From: JALEFZ01 sp039817415
Lineage (GTDB): Bacteria; Bacteroidota; Bacteroidia; J057
Direction of reading: 5' to 3'
NCBI GenBank assembly: GCA_039817415.1
Contig: JBCBVV010000002.1
Location: forward strand, 1-64,000
Length of the DNA: 64,000 nucleotides
The first letter of the stretch is position 1. The number at the start of each line of letters is the position of its first letter. A program made the position numbers and the translations under genes. Positions 8,257 to 17,400 of this stretch are shown piece after piece. Under the pieces are notes generated by a model that was not told the DNA's origin, did not search any database, and saw only the letters and a program-made list of their open reading frames with translations.

Positions 8257-9021
8257 TTGCATAATCTGAAACCTAAAAAATTCTGGGGTCAGCATTTCCT
8301 GACAGATCTGAATATTGCCAAAAAAATTGCGGATTGCGTTCAAGTAGAACCTCCCCACAAGGTAGTAGAAATCGGGCCTGGAGAAGGCGTCATGACCCAG
8401 TTTCTGTTAGAAAAACATCCACATATCTCAGTGGTGGAGGTCGATCCAGCTGCAGTAGACTTGCTTACAGAACGATTTGGCTTGGACAAGTTGACCATTC
8501 ACCATGTAGATGTACTCAAATGGAAACCAAGTGGTGAAGAACCCCTGTCTATTGTTGGGAATCTCCCTTACAACATAAGTTCTCCTATTTTTTTCCTCCT
8601 TTTGGAACATAGGCACATCATTACCGAAGGTGTATTTATGATTCAGAAAGAGGTAGCGGAAAGAATTGCTGCTCCTTCTGGCAACAAAACTTATGGAGTC
8701 CTAAGTGTACTGCTGCAGGCCTTTTTTAAGGTAGAATACGAGTTTTCTGTACCGCCAACAGTGTTTAGGCCGCCCCCGAAAGTAATGAGCGGTGTGATCC
8801 GAATGACCCCATTAGAAGAGGAACCCGATGTTACCTTTAAGGATTTGAGGAGGGTGGTCAAACAAGCCTTTGGTCAAAGAAGGAAAACCTTGAGAAATGC
8901 ACTTAAAGGACTTGAATTCGAAGAATTTGAGGAATGGGAGGACTGGAAAACCCTTCGTGCTGAAGCCCTAACCGTAAAGCAGTTCATTTACCTCACAAGC
9001 AAATTGAAGAAGGGAAATTAG
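8257..9021 (+). CDS. rsmA: 16S rRNA dimethyladenosine transferase (RsmA/KsgA)
   Basis: 254 residues. It dimethylates two adjacent adenosines near the 3' end of 16S rRNA during small-subunit assembly. Signatures: KKFWGQHFL at the N-terminus, SAM-binding VVEIGPGEGVMTQFLL, catalytic NLPYNISSPI and the C-terminal QAFGQRRKTLRNAL. The only start compatible with the conserved N-terminus is TTG at 8257, since no ATG precedes KPKKFWGQHFL in frame. Divergent from pepA. Confidence 0.96.
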   Translation: MHNLKPKKFWGQHFLTDLNIAKKIADCVQVEPPHKVVEIGPGEGVMTQFLLEKHPHISVVEVDPAAVDLLTERFGLDKLTIHHVDVLKWKPSGEEPLSIVGNLPYNISSPIFFLLLEHRHIITEGVFMIQKEVAERIAAPSGNKTYGVLSVLLQAFFKVEYEFSVPPTVFRPPPKVMSGVIRMTPLEEEPDVTFKDLRRVVKQAFGQRRKTLRNALKGLEFEEFEEWEDWKTLRAEALTVKQFIYLTSKLKKGN

Positions 9022-9119
9022 GTCTTGGGAAGAGTCATTGTTGACAAGCCCTTGAAACCAATAAAAAACCTTATTTTCTACTGTAACAAAGGTCCCATTT
9101 TCCTTGTATAAATAAGTTG

Positions 9120-10937
9120 ATGAAGGATAAAACTACCCTCCTAGAAAAGGTGAGAAAACTACCCAATCAACCGGGAGTTTACCGTTTCCTGAACAAGGAC
9201 GGAAAAATCATCTACATAGGAAAAGCCAAAAGCCTGAGAAAACGTGTAAGTAGTTATTTCGTTTCCTCCAGGCAACATACCTACCGCATTCAACATTTGG
9301 TTCGCAACATCGAAGATGTGGCCTATACCGTGGTGAACTCGGAAGTGGAGGCCCTTTTGTTAGAAAACAACCTGATCAAAAAAGAGCAGCCTCGCTACAA
9401 CATTCTTCTGAAGGATGGCAAGACCTACCCTTATATCTGTGTGAAAAAGGAACGTTTTCCTCGTGTTTTTCCTACGAGAAACAAAGTGGATGATGGGTCC
9501 ACTTACTATGGACCTTATCCTTCGGTGGTGACGATGAAGGCCATTTTAGAATTGATTCGAGGAATCGTCCAGCTACGAACATGTAATTTTCACCTTTCTG
9601 CCTCAAATATTGAAGCAGGTAAGTTCAAAAGGTGCCTTGAATTTCAGATTGGAAATTGTGGCGCCCCCTGCGAAGGAAGAGTTTCCGAAGAGGAGTATAT
9701 GCAGGGTATTGCTCAGGTAAGGCATATTTTAAGGGGAAACCTAGGGCCTGTTCTTCAACACATAGAAGGACAAATGGCGGAGGCGGCAGAGAACTTCGAG
9801 TTTGAAAAGGCAGATTTCTATAAGAAAAGATTAGAAAAAGTCAGGCTGCACAAGAAACGAAGTACGGTCGTTTCAGAGAAAATCAATGACTTAGAGGTAT
9901 TGACGATTGACTCTGAAAAACATCTAGCTGTAGTCAATCACTTTAAGGTGATGAATGGGGCCATTGTGCAAACACATGCTTGGGAAATCAAAAGGCAACA
10001 CGAGGAAGAGGAGGAAGAAATTCTTATGGCCACTTTAGAACATATGTTGGCGGGAGATGAAGAAGTTGGTTTGAACCTTGTGTCCAACTTAAAGTTGAAC
10101 GAATCTCAGTTGCCTGAAGGGATGCAAGTAAGTGTCCCACAAAGAGGCGATAAAAAGCATCTGGTAGATCTTTCCGTCAAGAATTGTCGGACCTTATTGA
10201 CAGAAAAACTCTACAATCAGAATTTCAAGAAAAGAAAGTCTGTTCAGGAAATCATGATGGATGAGCTACAAAAGGAGCTTAATCTCTCTGATTTGCCAGA
10301 CCACATCGAGTGTTTTGATAACTCAAATTTTCAGGGAACTGCTCCTGTGGCCTCTTGCGTGGTATTTAAAAATGGAAAGCCTTCCAAAAGAGATTATCGG
10401 CATTTTAATATCAAAACGGTTGTTGGTCCTGATGATTTTGCCTCTATGGAGGAAATTGTAGAAAGGAGATATGCTCGTTTATTAAGGGAAGGCAAGGAAT
10501 TGCCTAAGTTGATCATTATTGATGGAGGTAAGGGGCAATTGAGCAGTGCTGCCAAAAGCCTAGAAAAAGTCGGTTTGATTGGGAAAGTTCCCATGATCGG
10601 TATTGCAAAGAGGTTGGAGGAGATATATAGGATTGATGATCCCATACCTTTGCATATAGATAAAAAGAGCCCCGCCCTTCATCTCATACAGCAGCTGAGA
10701 AATGAGGCACACAGATTTGCGATTACGCATCACCGGAATCAAAGAAGTAAAGCTGCCAATCAACGATCCAAATTAACCTTGATCAAAGGCATCGGTCCAC
10801 AGGCAGAAAAAGACATCATTAGTCAATTCAGATCTATTAAAAAATTGAAGGAAGCATCCGAAGCAGAGCGAGAGGCAAAGCTAGGAACCAAGCGAGCTAA
10901 CCTTATCAAAGAAGCCATTGAAAAAGGAATAATTTAA
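9120..10937 (+). CDS. uvrC: Excinuclease ABC subunit C
   Basis: 605 residues from the ATG at 9120 (a TTG one codon earlier is possible). UvrC makes both incisions around a lesion in nucleotide-excision repair together with UvrA and UvrB. Domains in order: GIY-YIG nuclease (PGVYRFLNKDGKIIYIGKAK), a Cys cluster around residues 165-190, the UVR motif that contacts UvrB (FEFEKADFYKKRLEKV, about 225), the RNase H-like nuclease (HIECFDNSNFQG onward, LIIIDGGKGQL) and a C-terminal helix-hairpin-helix region (LIKGIGPQAEKDIISQF). Full length. Single gene on the plus strand after rsmA. Confidence 0.97.
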   Translation: MKDKTTLLEKVRKLPNQPGVYRFLNKDGKIIYIGKAKSLRKRVSSYFVSSRQHTYRIQHLVRNIEDVAYTVVNSEVEALLLENNLIKKEQPRYNILLKDGKTYPYICVKKERFPRVFPTRNKVDDGSTYYGPYPSVVTMKAILELIRGIVQLRTCNFHLSASNIEAGKFKRCLEFQIGNCGAPCEGRVSEEEYMQGIAQVRHILRGNLGPVLQHIEGQMAEAAENFEFEKADFYKKRLEKVRLHKKRSTVVSEKINDLEVLTIDSEKHLAVVNHFKVMNGAIVQTHAWEIKRQHEEEEEEILMATLEHMLAGDEEVGLNLVSNLKLNESQLPEGMQVSVPQRGDKKHLVDLSVKNCRTLLTEKLYNQNFKKRKSVQEIMMDELQKELNLSDLPDHIECFDNSNFQGTAPVASCVVFKNGKPSKRDYRHFNIKTVVGPDDFASMEEIVERRYARLLREGKELPKLIIIDGGKGQLSSAAKSLEKVGLIGKVPMIGIAKRLEEIYRIDDPIPLHIDKKSPALHLIQQLRNEAHRFAITHHRNQRSKAANQRSKLTLIKGIGPQAEKDIISQFRSIKKLKEASEAEREAKLGTKRANLIKEAIEKGII

Positions 10938-11295
10938 CGCCCTGAGAGGTCAAAATACCTTCATTTTCCATCATATTTTTCTAACATCTTACGGGCTTGA
11001 TGATTTACGAAGCTTAATTTGATTGTCCTTCAATAGAGACGCTGAAGGAAGATTAGGCTGAAAAATGGGGAATGTAAAGGAAGGGAATCACTACAAATGT
11101 CTAGAAAATCCTACAGGCAATTCTTTAGTTAATGGAACAAAAATGATTCTTGTTTAATATTCCATGAATAATACTATTTCCAGTGGGGAGTAAAAATGAC
11201 GGTTTGACCTCCTATAATTAGCCGTTCGTAATCAAATCATTCAGGCTAAGATTTTCTATTAGTAATATTGTTACAGAGAGAGAGAAAATCTACCC
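10938..11295. other. Intergenic region, no gene seen
   Basis: 358 AT-rich bases between uvrC and the CHU_C-like gene. I see no open frame worth calling, no tRNA and no strong terminator after uvrC. The last 60 bases contain TAATATTG, one mismatch from the Bacteroidota -7 consensus, but no matching -33 element. Confidence 0.45.
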
Positions 11296-11667
11296 ATGAC
11301 TAAGCTTCTTAACCTGATACTACTTTGCGCCCTGAGTTTCCTTACGGTTGGGTCAATTACAGTTGACAAACCCACCACAGGCGATGAGTGTCTGGTATAT
11401 ATTCCTGAAACAATAAGCCCTAATGGGGATGGTTTTAACGATTGGTTTTTGTTGGAGCCTACCTGTGAGGTGAAGGATTATACCCTCAGGATTTATACTT
11501 CTTCTAAGAGACTAGTATTTGAAAGCTATACCACTGAAGAACTTTGGGATGGATCGGAATCTGGTTCCCCTCTGCCACAGGGTCATTACTCCTGGGAACT
11601 CAGATTGGTAAAGAAAGAAAACGGTGATGTTATCAACGAAAAAGGTAAGATTACCCTAATTAGATAG
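11296..11667 (+). CDS. Small secreted protein consisting of a CHU_C-like (gliding-motility C-terminal) domain
   Basis: 123 residues with a short N-terminal signal (LLNLILLCALSFLTVGSI). Nearly all of the mature part matches the CHU_C / TIGR04131-type pattern usually found as the last domain of huge secreted proteins: IPETISPNGDGFNDWF, then LRIYTSSKRLVFES, LWDGSESGSPLPQGHYSWEL and a final strand. In that family the domain is thought to serve T9SS-dependent export or surface attachment. Here it stands alone with no upstream cargo. It is followed by a good terminator. Confidence 0.8.
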   Translation: MTKLLNLILLCALSFLTVGSITVDKPTTGDECLVYIPETISPNGDGFNDWFLLEPTCEVKDYTLRIYTSSKRLVFESYTTEELWDGSESGSPLPQGHYSWELRLVKKENGDVINEKGKITLIR

Positions 11668-11693
11668 AATCGTATCCCCCCTTTTCATAATAC

Positions 11694-11724
11694 AAGGTCG
11701 ACTCATAACGAGTCGGCCTTTTTT
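11694..11724 (+). terminator. Terminator of the CHU_C-like gene, overlapping the convergent gene
   Basis: AAGGTCGACTC / GAGTCGGCCTT (11-bp stem, one wobble) with loop ATAAC and a T-run. The right arm also encodes the last residues of the convergent minus-strand gene, whose stop codon is at 11703-11705. Confidence 0.85.
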
Positions 11725-13019
11725 GACATAATATCCAGCCACTTGTACATAGTGTTTTGCCATCCTGCCCATTCCCCAGAATCACTAAAGCTATCATTGT
11801 GAAAAAGCATGGTAAATGGCGCCTTTGTCTCCAAGTTCTTTTCCCAAAGAGCAAGGAAACGTTTATGAGCCGAATCAGGATTCAGTTTTTGGTAAGACAA
11901 AAGGCTGCGGTCCATCAAGTGGGTAGGATGGAGGATGAGTTCAGATGTGCGGTTATTGTCAAGGTCAAACCAAGGCCAAGGATGCGCCATGCCACAAGGA
12001 AAACCTCCTTGCTGGAACAAACATTGGGTGTATTCTTCTCTTATTCCGATTTGTTCTAAGTATCGGTACGTGCTAGGAAGGGAGTACCTGAGAAAGTGTT
12101 GGCGACTACAGATGACTTCCGAATCTATGATTTCTTCCAACTTGGTCTTCTCGAAGAATAATTGGTCTTGATCCTGCCAAGTGCGAAAGGAAGGATGAAT
12201 CCCAACCTTCATTCCCTTTTCAGAGATTCGTTTTATCAGTTTGCGGTAAGTAGCTAGCCGCCAGGTAAAGCGAGAATCGTTCTTGTGTAGCCTTTCTAAC
12301 AAGAAAAAGAAGGTAGTATACCGCTGTGGAAGCCGCTCCAAGAGTTCATCAAAGACATAAAAGGGATCTTTTCCACTTCTATAGGTATTGATTCGCTCGC
12401 TCAACTGAGTCCATTTTCCACCCAGAAAGTCCTTAATGGTACCTGAAACCTGAACTGCGGCAGATTTATGAAGGTATTTCCAAGGAAAATCTATGTCAAA
12501 GGTGATGTCGACTGGGGCAAGTTCTTTTTCCTCCCATTTAATGGATGGATAATGCTGCTGAAGGTGATTAAGCAGGATAGAAAGATACTGATAAACAAGT
12601 GGCCTTTCTTCTAATTGTAGTGAGGAGGAAGGGTATCTTACCTGCTCATAACGGCCGTAAGAATCAATATGATTTTCCTGGTAGTATTCATAATGAGACA
12701 ATAGGTAGAAGCTAGCAGCGAATGGGTCAAATTCCAGCTCCCATTGATGAGAGGGGGAAGGGGCAAGACATGGCACATGATGAATAGACCGATGCTGAAG
12801 TCCTACTTCCCGAATATGGTCTTCTTCTAATAGACCTTCACAATAAAGGGAAAAGCTTCCAGGTATATCCTTAGAAGAGTAATTGATCGCCGGCAGGGAA
12901 TAGGCAGTTTCTACGCTTGCTTCCTTTAATGTATAAGTAAGCGTTGACATACGTTCGAAAAGCACTTCAAGGGTGTAAGTCAGCCTTGGAGTGATCTGGT
13001 CGACGTAAATCGTAAGCAT
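11703..13019 (-). CDS. Polysaccharide-deacetylase-like protein (DUF7033 type)
   Basis: 438 residues. The N-terminal 150 residues form a separate domain of the kind found before polysaccharide-deacetylase domains in Bacteroidota (DUF7033). From about 165 onward the NodB-like fold can be followed: VDITFDIDFPWKY supplies the paired Asp expected at the metal site, then GMKVGIHPSF with its His, SRQHFLRY, and a late FTMLFHNDSF. Likely substrate is an N-acetylated surface or cell-wall polysaccharide, but this is inferred only from family. No signal peptide. It lies 18 nt downstream of ribH, so it is probably the last gene of that operon. Confidence 0.8.
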   Translation of the reverse strand: MLTIYVDQITPRLTYTLEVLFERMSTLTYTLKEASVETAYSLPAINYSSKDIPGSFSLYCEGLLEEDHIREVGLQHRSIHHVPCLAPSPSHQWELEFDPFAASFYLLSHYEYYQENHIDSYGRYEQVRYPSSSLQLEERPLVYQYLSILLNHLQQHYPSIKWEEKELAPVDITFDIDFPWKYLHKSAAVQVSGTIKDFLGGKWTQLSERINTYRSGKDPFYVFDELLERLPQRYTTFFFLLERLHKNDSRFTWRLATYRKLIKRISEKGMKVGIHPSFRTWQDQDQLFFEKTKLEEIIDSEVICSRQHFLRYSLPSTYRYLEQIGIREEYTQCLFQQGGFPCGMAHPWPWFDLDNNRTSELILHPTHLMDRSLLSYQKLNPDSAHKRFLALWEKNLETKAPFTMLFHNDSFSDSGEWAGWQNTMYKWLDIMSKKADSL

Positions 13020-13037
13020 AAAATGAAATTTTCGGGA

Positions 13038-13532
13038 TCAGGAGATCTCTCTAAGGTCTAGCATATCCAGCAGGGCAACGGCAGCTTCTTCCCCTTTGTT
13101 GCCATATTTTCCACCTGCTCTATCCAGCGCTTGTTGATCAGTATTAGGAGTCAAAACCCCAAAAATGACAGGCTTGTGATGATCCAGACCTACTCTCATG
13201 ATTCCTTGAGCGGTGGCATCACAAATAAAATCGAAATGGCGTGTTTCTCCTTGAATAACGCAACCTAGGCAAATGACGCCATCAAGTTCAGGATGTTGGC
13301 GAAGGACCATATCTGCTCCCATCGGAAGCTCATATGAGCCGGGTACCTCTACCTTTTTGATATTGGCTGCGGGAATATTGGCCGCCGTTAAAGCAGCAAC
13401 GGCACCCTGATAGAGGGTGCCAGTAATTTTATCATTCCACTTACTCACAACGATGGCAATCTGGTCCGATTCGTGGGATTTATTGCCCTCGTATTTGATG
13501 TGAGATAGGTCGTGTCCTTTATTTTCTGTCAT
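13038..13532 (-). CDS. ribH: 6,7-dimethyl-8-ribityllumazine synthase
   Basis: 164 residues. It condenses the ribityl-aminouracil with dihydroxybutanone phosphate in the penultimate step of riboflavin synthesis and forms 60-subunit or pentameric shells. Signatures: IAIVVSKWND, VPGSYELPMGAD, the cluster CLGCVIQGETRHFDFICDA including the catalytic His, and FGVLTPNTDQQALDRAG. Its ATG overlaps the stop codon of the TPR gene (TAATG), indicating translational coupling. No other riboflavin gene is nearby. Confidence 0.96.
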   Translation of the reverse strand: MTENKGHDLSHIKYEGNKSHESDQIAIVVSKWNDKITGTLYQGAVAALTAANIPAANIKKVEVPGSYELPMGADMVLRQHPELDGVICLGCVIQGETRHFDFICDATAQGIMRVGLDHHKPVIFGVLTPNTDQQALDRAGGKYGNKGEEAAVALLDMLDLREIS

Positions 13533-14230
13533 TATTCTCCTACGCGAGCGAGGTATTTTTCGATATAAATCTGGTCTGCTGCTTTAGGGTAAGAGTTTTT
13601 GATGTCTCTGTAAGCAGAGGCAGCTTTTCCTGTTTCACCTGCCAGTTCGTAGGTTTCGCCAGCTTTCAGAAGAAGCTGTGGCGTGGTGTATTCATTGGCT
13701 TTAGGCAAACGGGCAGCTTTAGAATAATTGTCGGCTGCGGTTCTGAAATCTCCTTGGGCCAAATAGGCATTTGCAAGTGCAATGTGCTTCATGGCATCAA
13801 GCATTGTTCCAGTAGAGGAAACTTGGTTCAGATAGTCAATGGCATCAGCCGCATTTCCTTGCTTGAGGGAAATAACTCCAGCATAATAGTTTGCCTGGTT
13901 AGCAGATTTAGTACCGCCGAAGTCATTGGCGATATCTAGAAAGCCATAGTTTGTGTTGTCTCCATTCAGAGCTTTGGCCAAGGAGTCTTGTTCAAAGTAA
14001 TAGGGAGCTTCAACCATGAGCTCTTGTGCTTCTGTATTTTGAGAAGCCTTCATAAATCGAAATCCTAGAAAGCCGACGATCAGGAGAATAATACCTCCAG
14101 CAATCCCTAAAACGAGATTTCTGTTTTCTGATAGGAATTCTTCAATACTTCTTCCTTCGACCGCCTCTTCGTATTCCAACTCCAGCTCTTCCTCTTCTAC
14201 CTGATTTTTCTTTTTCGTTTGCTTAGCCAT
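13532..14230 (-). CDS. Membrane-anchored tetratricopeptide-repeat protein
   Basis: 232 residues. A highly charged N-terminus (KKKNQVEEEELELEYEE) is followed by one transmembrane helix (about 40-60, LVLGIAGGIILLIVGFLGF) and then TPR-type helical pairs, for example YYAGVISLKQGNAADAIDYL, ALANAYLAQGDFRTAADNY and AGETYELAGETGKAASAYRDI. The layout is that of YfgM-like proteins, which act as membrane-tethered periplasmic scaffolds; the role here is inferred. It is the first gene of a TPR-ribH-deacetylase operon and its stop overlaps the ribH start. Confidence 0.85.
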   Translation of the reverse strand: MAKQTKKKNQVEEEELELEYEEAVEGRSIEEFLSENRNLVLGIAGGIILLIVGFLGFRFMKASQNTEAQELMVEAPYYFEQDSLAKALNGDNTNYGFLDIANDFGGTKSANQANYYAGVISLKQGNAADAIDYLNQVSSTGTMLDAMKHIALANAYLAQGDFRTAADNYSKAARLPKANEYTTPQLLLKAGETYELAGETGKAASAYRDIKNSYPKAADQIYIEKYLARVGE

Positions 14231-14383
14231 GTTTCAATTAGCTTTTTATTCGGTCTGCAAAAAAAGTAAAAAGGGCTCAAAACCCCAAAAGTTTCAGCTA
14301 TTTATCCCATCTAAAGCAGGATTCATTCCCCATTTCTCTGCCCACAAGGAAAAAAGTCCAAAAAGGACCTATTTCGATCAATC

Positions 14384-14419
14384 AAAAAAAGCGGAGAACC
14401 CGAAGGCCTCCGCTTTTTT
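14384..14419 (-). terminator. Terminator of the giant T9SS cargo gene
   Basis: On the minus strand GCGGAG / CTCCGC form a stem with a GC-rich loop, flanked by an A-run and a T-run, so the hairpin could act in both directions. It lies 14 nt after the stop codon. Confidence 0.8.
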
Positions 14420-14433
14420 ATCTGACATGTATC

Positions 14434-17400
14434 TTAGTCTCTAACGACTCTTTTTACGTATTGCTGTTGACCATCAGAGATCTTCACGACGTAGACGCCC
14501 TTGGGCTGTTCGCTTAGATCAACAGTTTGGCTAAGCTGACCGATTACACGCTCATCATGATAGGTGTAGATCTCTCTTCCTCTCATGTCTGTAATCGTGA
14601 TATCCAATTCACCAAGTCTCAGGTTCTCTCCTTCAAGGTGAAGTTCGCCTTTGGTTGGGTTAGGGAAAACGCTGATGATATCCTTCAGGTCGTAGGCATC
14701 AATCGCCACCCCACCAATAATCAGATCAATTTGATCCGTTCCACAGTCATTGGTTACCTCTAGGGTTACGCTGTATACACCTGCGAATGGGAAGGTATAA
14801 ATGGGGCTTTCAAGTGTACTGGTATTTCCTGTACCATCGTTGAATGTCCACAAGAAGGTGGTATTCGGATCAATCGGAGTCGAGAGGTTGCTAAACTGTA
14901 CGGTAAATCCTCCATTTGGAATGGCGTAAGTAGCCGCAGCTGTTGGGCTCTCCAGGATTTCGACAAAGACGCTCTTGTTAGCATCACAGCCATTGTTTCC
15001 ATTTGTTACGTTGATGGAGTATAGACCAGTAGAATCAACGGTTATGTTTCTATTGGTCGAACCTGTACTCCATAAGTAAGTGGATCCAGGATTTCCTGCG
15101 TCAAGCGTAGCATTATCACACTCTGCAACGCTATCTGGAAGGCTAATCACCGGTGCAATACCCTGACTGACATCAATGGTATCCGTTCCTACACATCCAT
15201 CAGGAGAAGTTACCTCTACAAAGTAAGTATCTGTTCCCATGGTAGGAGGAGTAACATTGATCATCTGAGTGGTATCCCCTGTTGACCAAAGGAAGGATGC
15301 GCCGTTACCTGCATTTAGATCTACATCACGACAAATCTCTATATCGTTCCCCAAATTCACCTGAGGTTCAGGAAGTATATCAACCACGACAGTATCCGTC
15401 GCTGTACATCCTAAGGCATCCACGGTCAGAATGTAGGTTCCCGATCCATTGGCTACGTAGCTGGTTTGGACAGAGTCCTGATTATCTGGGAAAGTAGAGA
15501 ACCAGAAATAAGTAGCGCCATTTACGGTATTTGCACTCAAGGTTACAGGATCACAAGAAGTTGTGTCTGTTCCCGCTTCTGCTTCAGGTGCTTGGTTGAT
15601 CACAAGTACCAAAGAATCTGTTTCCGTACAACCTACTGTATTGGTGACCAATACGGAGTAAAGACCAGAAGAATCAAAGTTTTGGACAGGACCTGTAGAG
15701 AATGGAAGCCCATTTCTAGTCCATGTATAGCTTACTGCGGTAGGATCGGTGATGTCCAAAGAGTAATCACCACAGTAAACCCCATCCAAGCCGAGGTCTA
15801 CTACTGGAGGTCCAAGGATTTCAGCCGTAACCGCAGTTCTTGGGCTAGGGCATCCTAAGGTTCTCACTCTCCAATCGTAGAAATAATAGTAAGCTGTTGT
15901 GAAACCATTCACATTTCCATTAATGCTGATGATACCTGGTATGGCATAAGGGAAGGTCGCACCATTGAAGTTTCTATATAGTCCGTTACCAGGCCCGAGT
16001 ACAGTACCTGTTGCTCTTAGCTGATAGCCAGTCCCTGCCTGAATTTCAAAGTTTACATTCAATACGGTATCGAATACCGTTCCAGCAAATGGGAAGCTAC
16101 GGTTGGTAATCGGTACACCATTTTGAAGGAGCTGTACCGTGATATTACCAGAAGAACCATTTTCTGGGAATACTCTTACAGATTCCAGAACAAGCTCTTC
16201 CTCAACATCGAAGTTGAGTCCGTTGGCTCCAAAGTTCGTATCCCATGTTCCCGTACCGATACTGTTGGATATAGGTCCTACCCTAAAGTCCTCTGAGCTC
16301 GATGCCTCAACATAATAAGTTTGAGAAGTAGTAAGGATTGGTGTGATAAAGGTATCACCCTCGGCTACTACGTTACCGCCTGTAGGGGCATCAAACCACT
16401 GTAGCTTGGTATTCAAGCTTGGTGGAGTGGCAAGTAGGACAAATTCTGCACCGGTAGCAGAGCAAATAGAGTCTCCAACCGCAGAAGGTGCAGTAGTTAC
16501 TTCATTGACAGTAAAGGAATCAAATAGCGTGTCATTGAAGGCAGTCGTATCTCCCATAAGGGTTGTGTAAGCCTTCAAGTCGTATTGACCTCCAATAGAA
16601 GTTCCATAAAAACCTAAATCAACAAGCTGCGTTCCATCAGGTGCAATGGTTCCAGTTGCAATCGAAGTCAATGTATCATTTCCACCAGGTCCGGTAATAA
16701 TAACAGTAACAGGGATGTTGTTCTGAGGGACAAGGCCTTCGTTAGTGATCAACAACTGTAACTGTGTTGAATCGTCATTACAAAAGGTTCTCGGTAGGTC
16801 CACCATGTCTGTGGCGGACATATCATCATCCGCTCTATCCCAGATGAAGATATCATCAAAAGCGAATCCGTCATCCTCAATGAATCCATCAGCACCGAAG
16901 GCAATTCTCAACCTGACAGAAGGCTGACCACCCAAACCATCTAGTGCACGCTTGGCTGTGAGCCATCCACCAGATCCAGGTCCAAATGTTCCATTTCCTC
17001 GCCCTGTCCAACCTTGTTGCTGGTTACCAGGAGAACCGTTGATGGTACCATCGTTATACCAGTTGAATGGATCCCCAAGATTACCTACTCTACTCCAAGT
17101 ATCGCCACCGTCAGTGGATGCCTGCAATACAGCACCATCCCAGCTAAACTCAGAGTTCCACCAAATACTGAGAGATATGACTGGATTCGACAGATCCGAC
17201 ATGTCCATACAGGGTCCAATAACGAATGACTCCTCATTAGATAAGTAGAAGCTATTCACAAGACCACCTGTTACCCAAGCGTTGGTGTCCGAAGCAGCGC
17301 CTTTGATGGTATTTTTGTTAGGTTCTCCTAATGCCCATGAATTAACCGGACCTCCAGAGTTCCAACCATTATTACCCGTAATAAAGGTCTCTGTATATGG

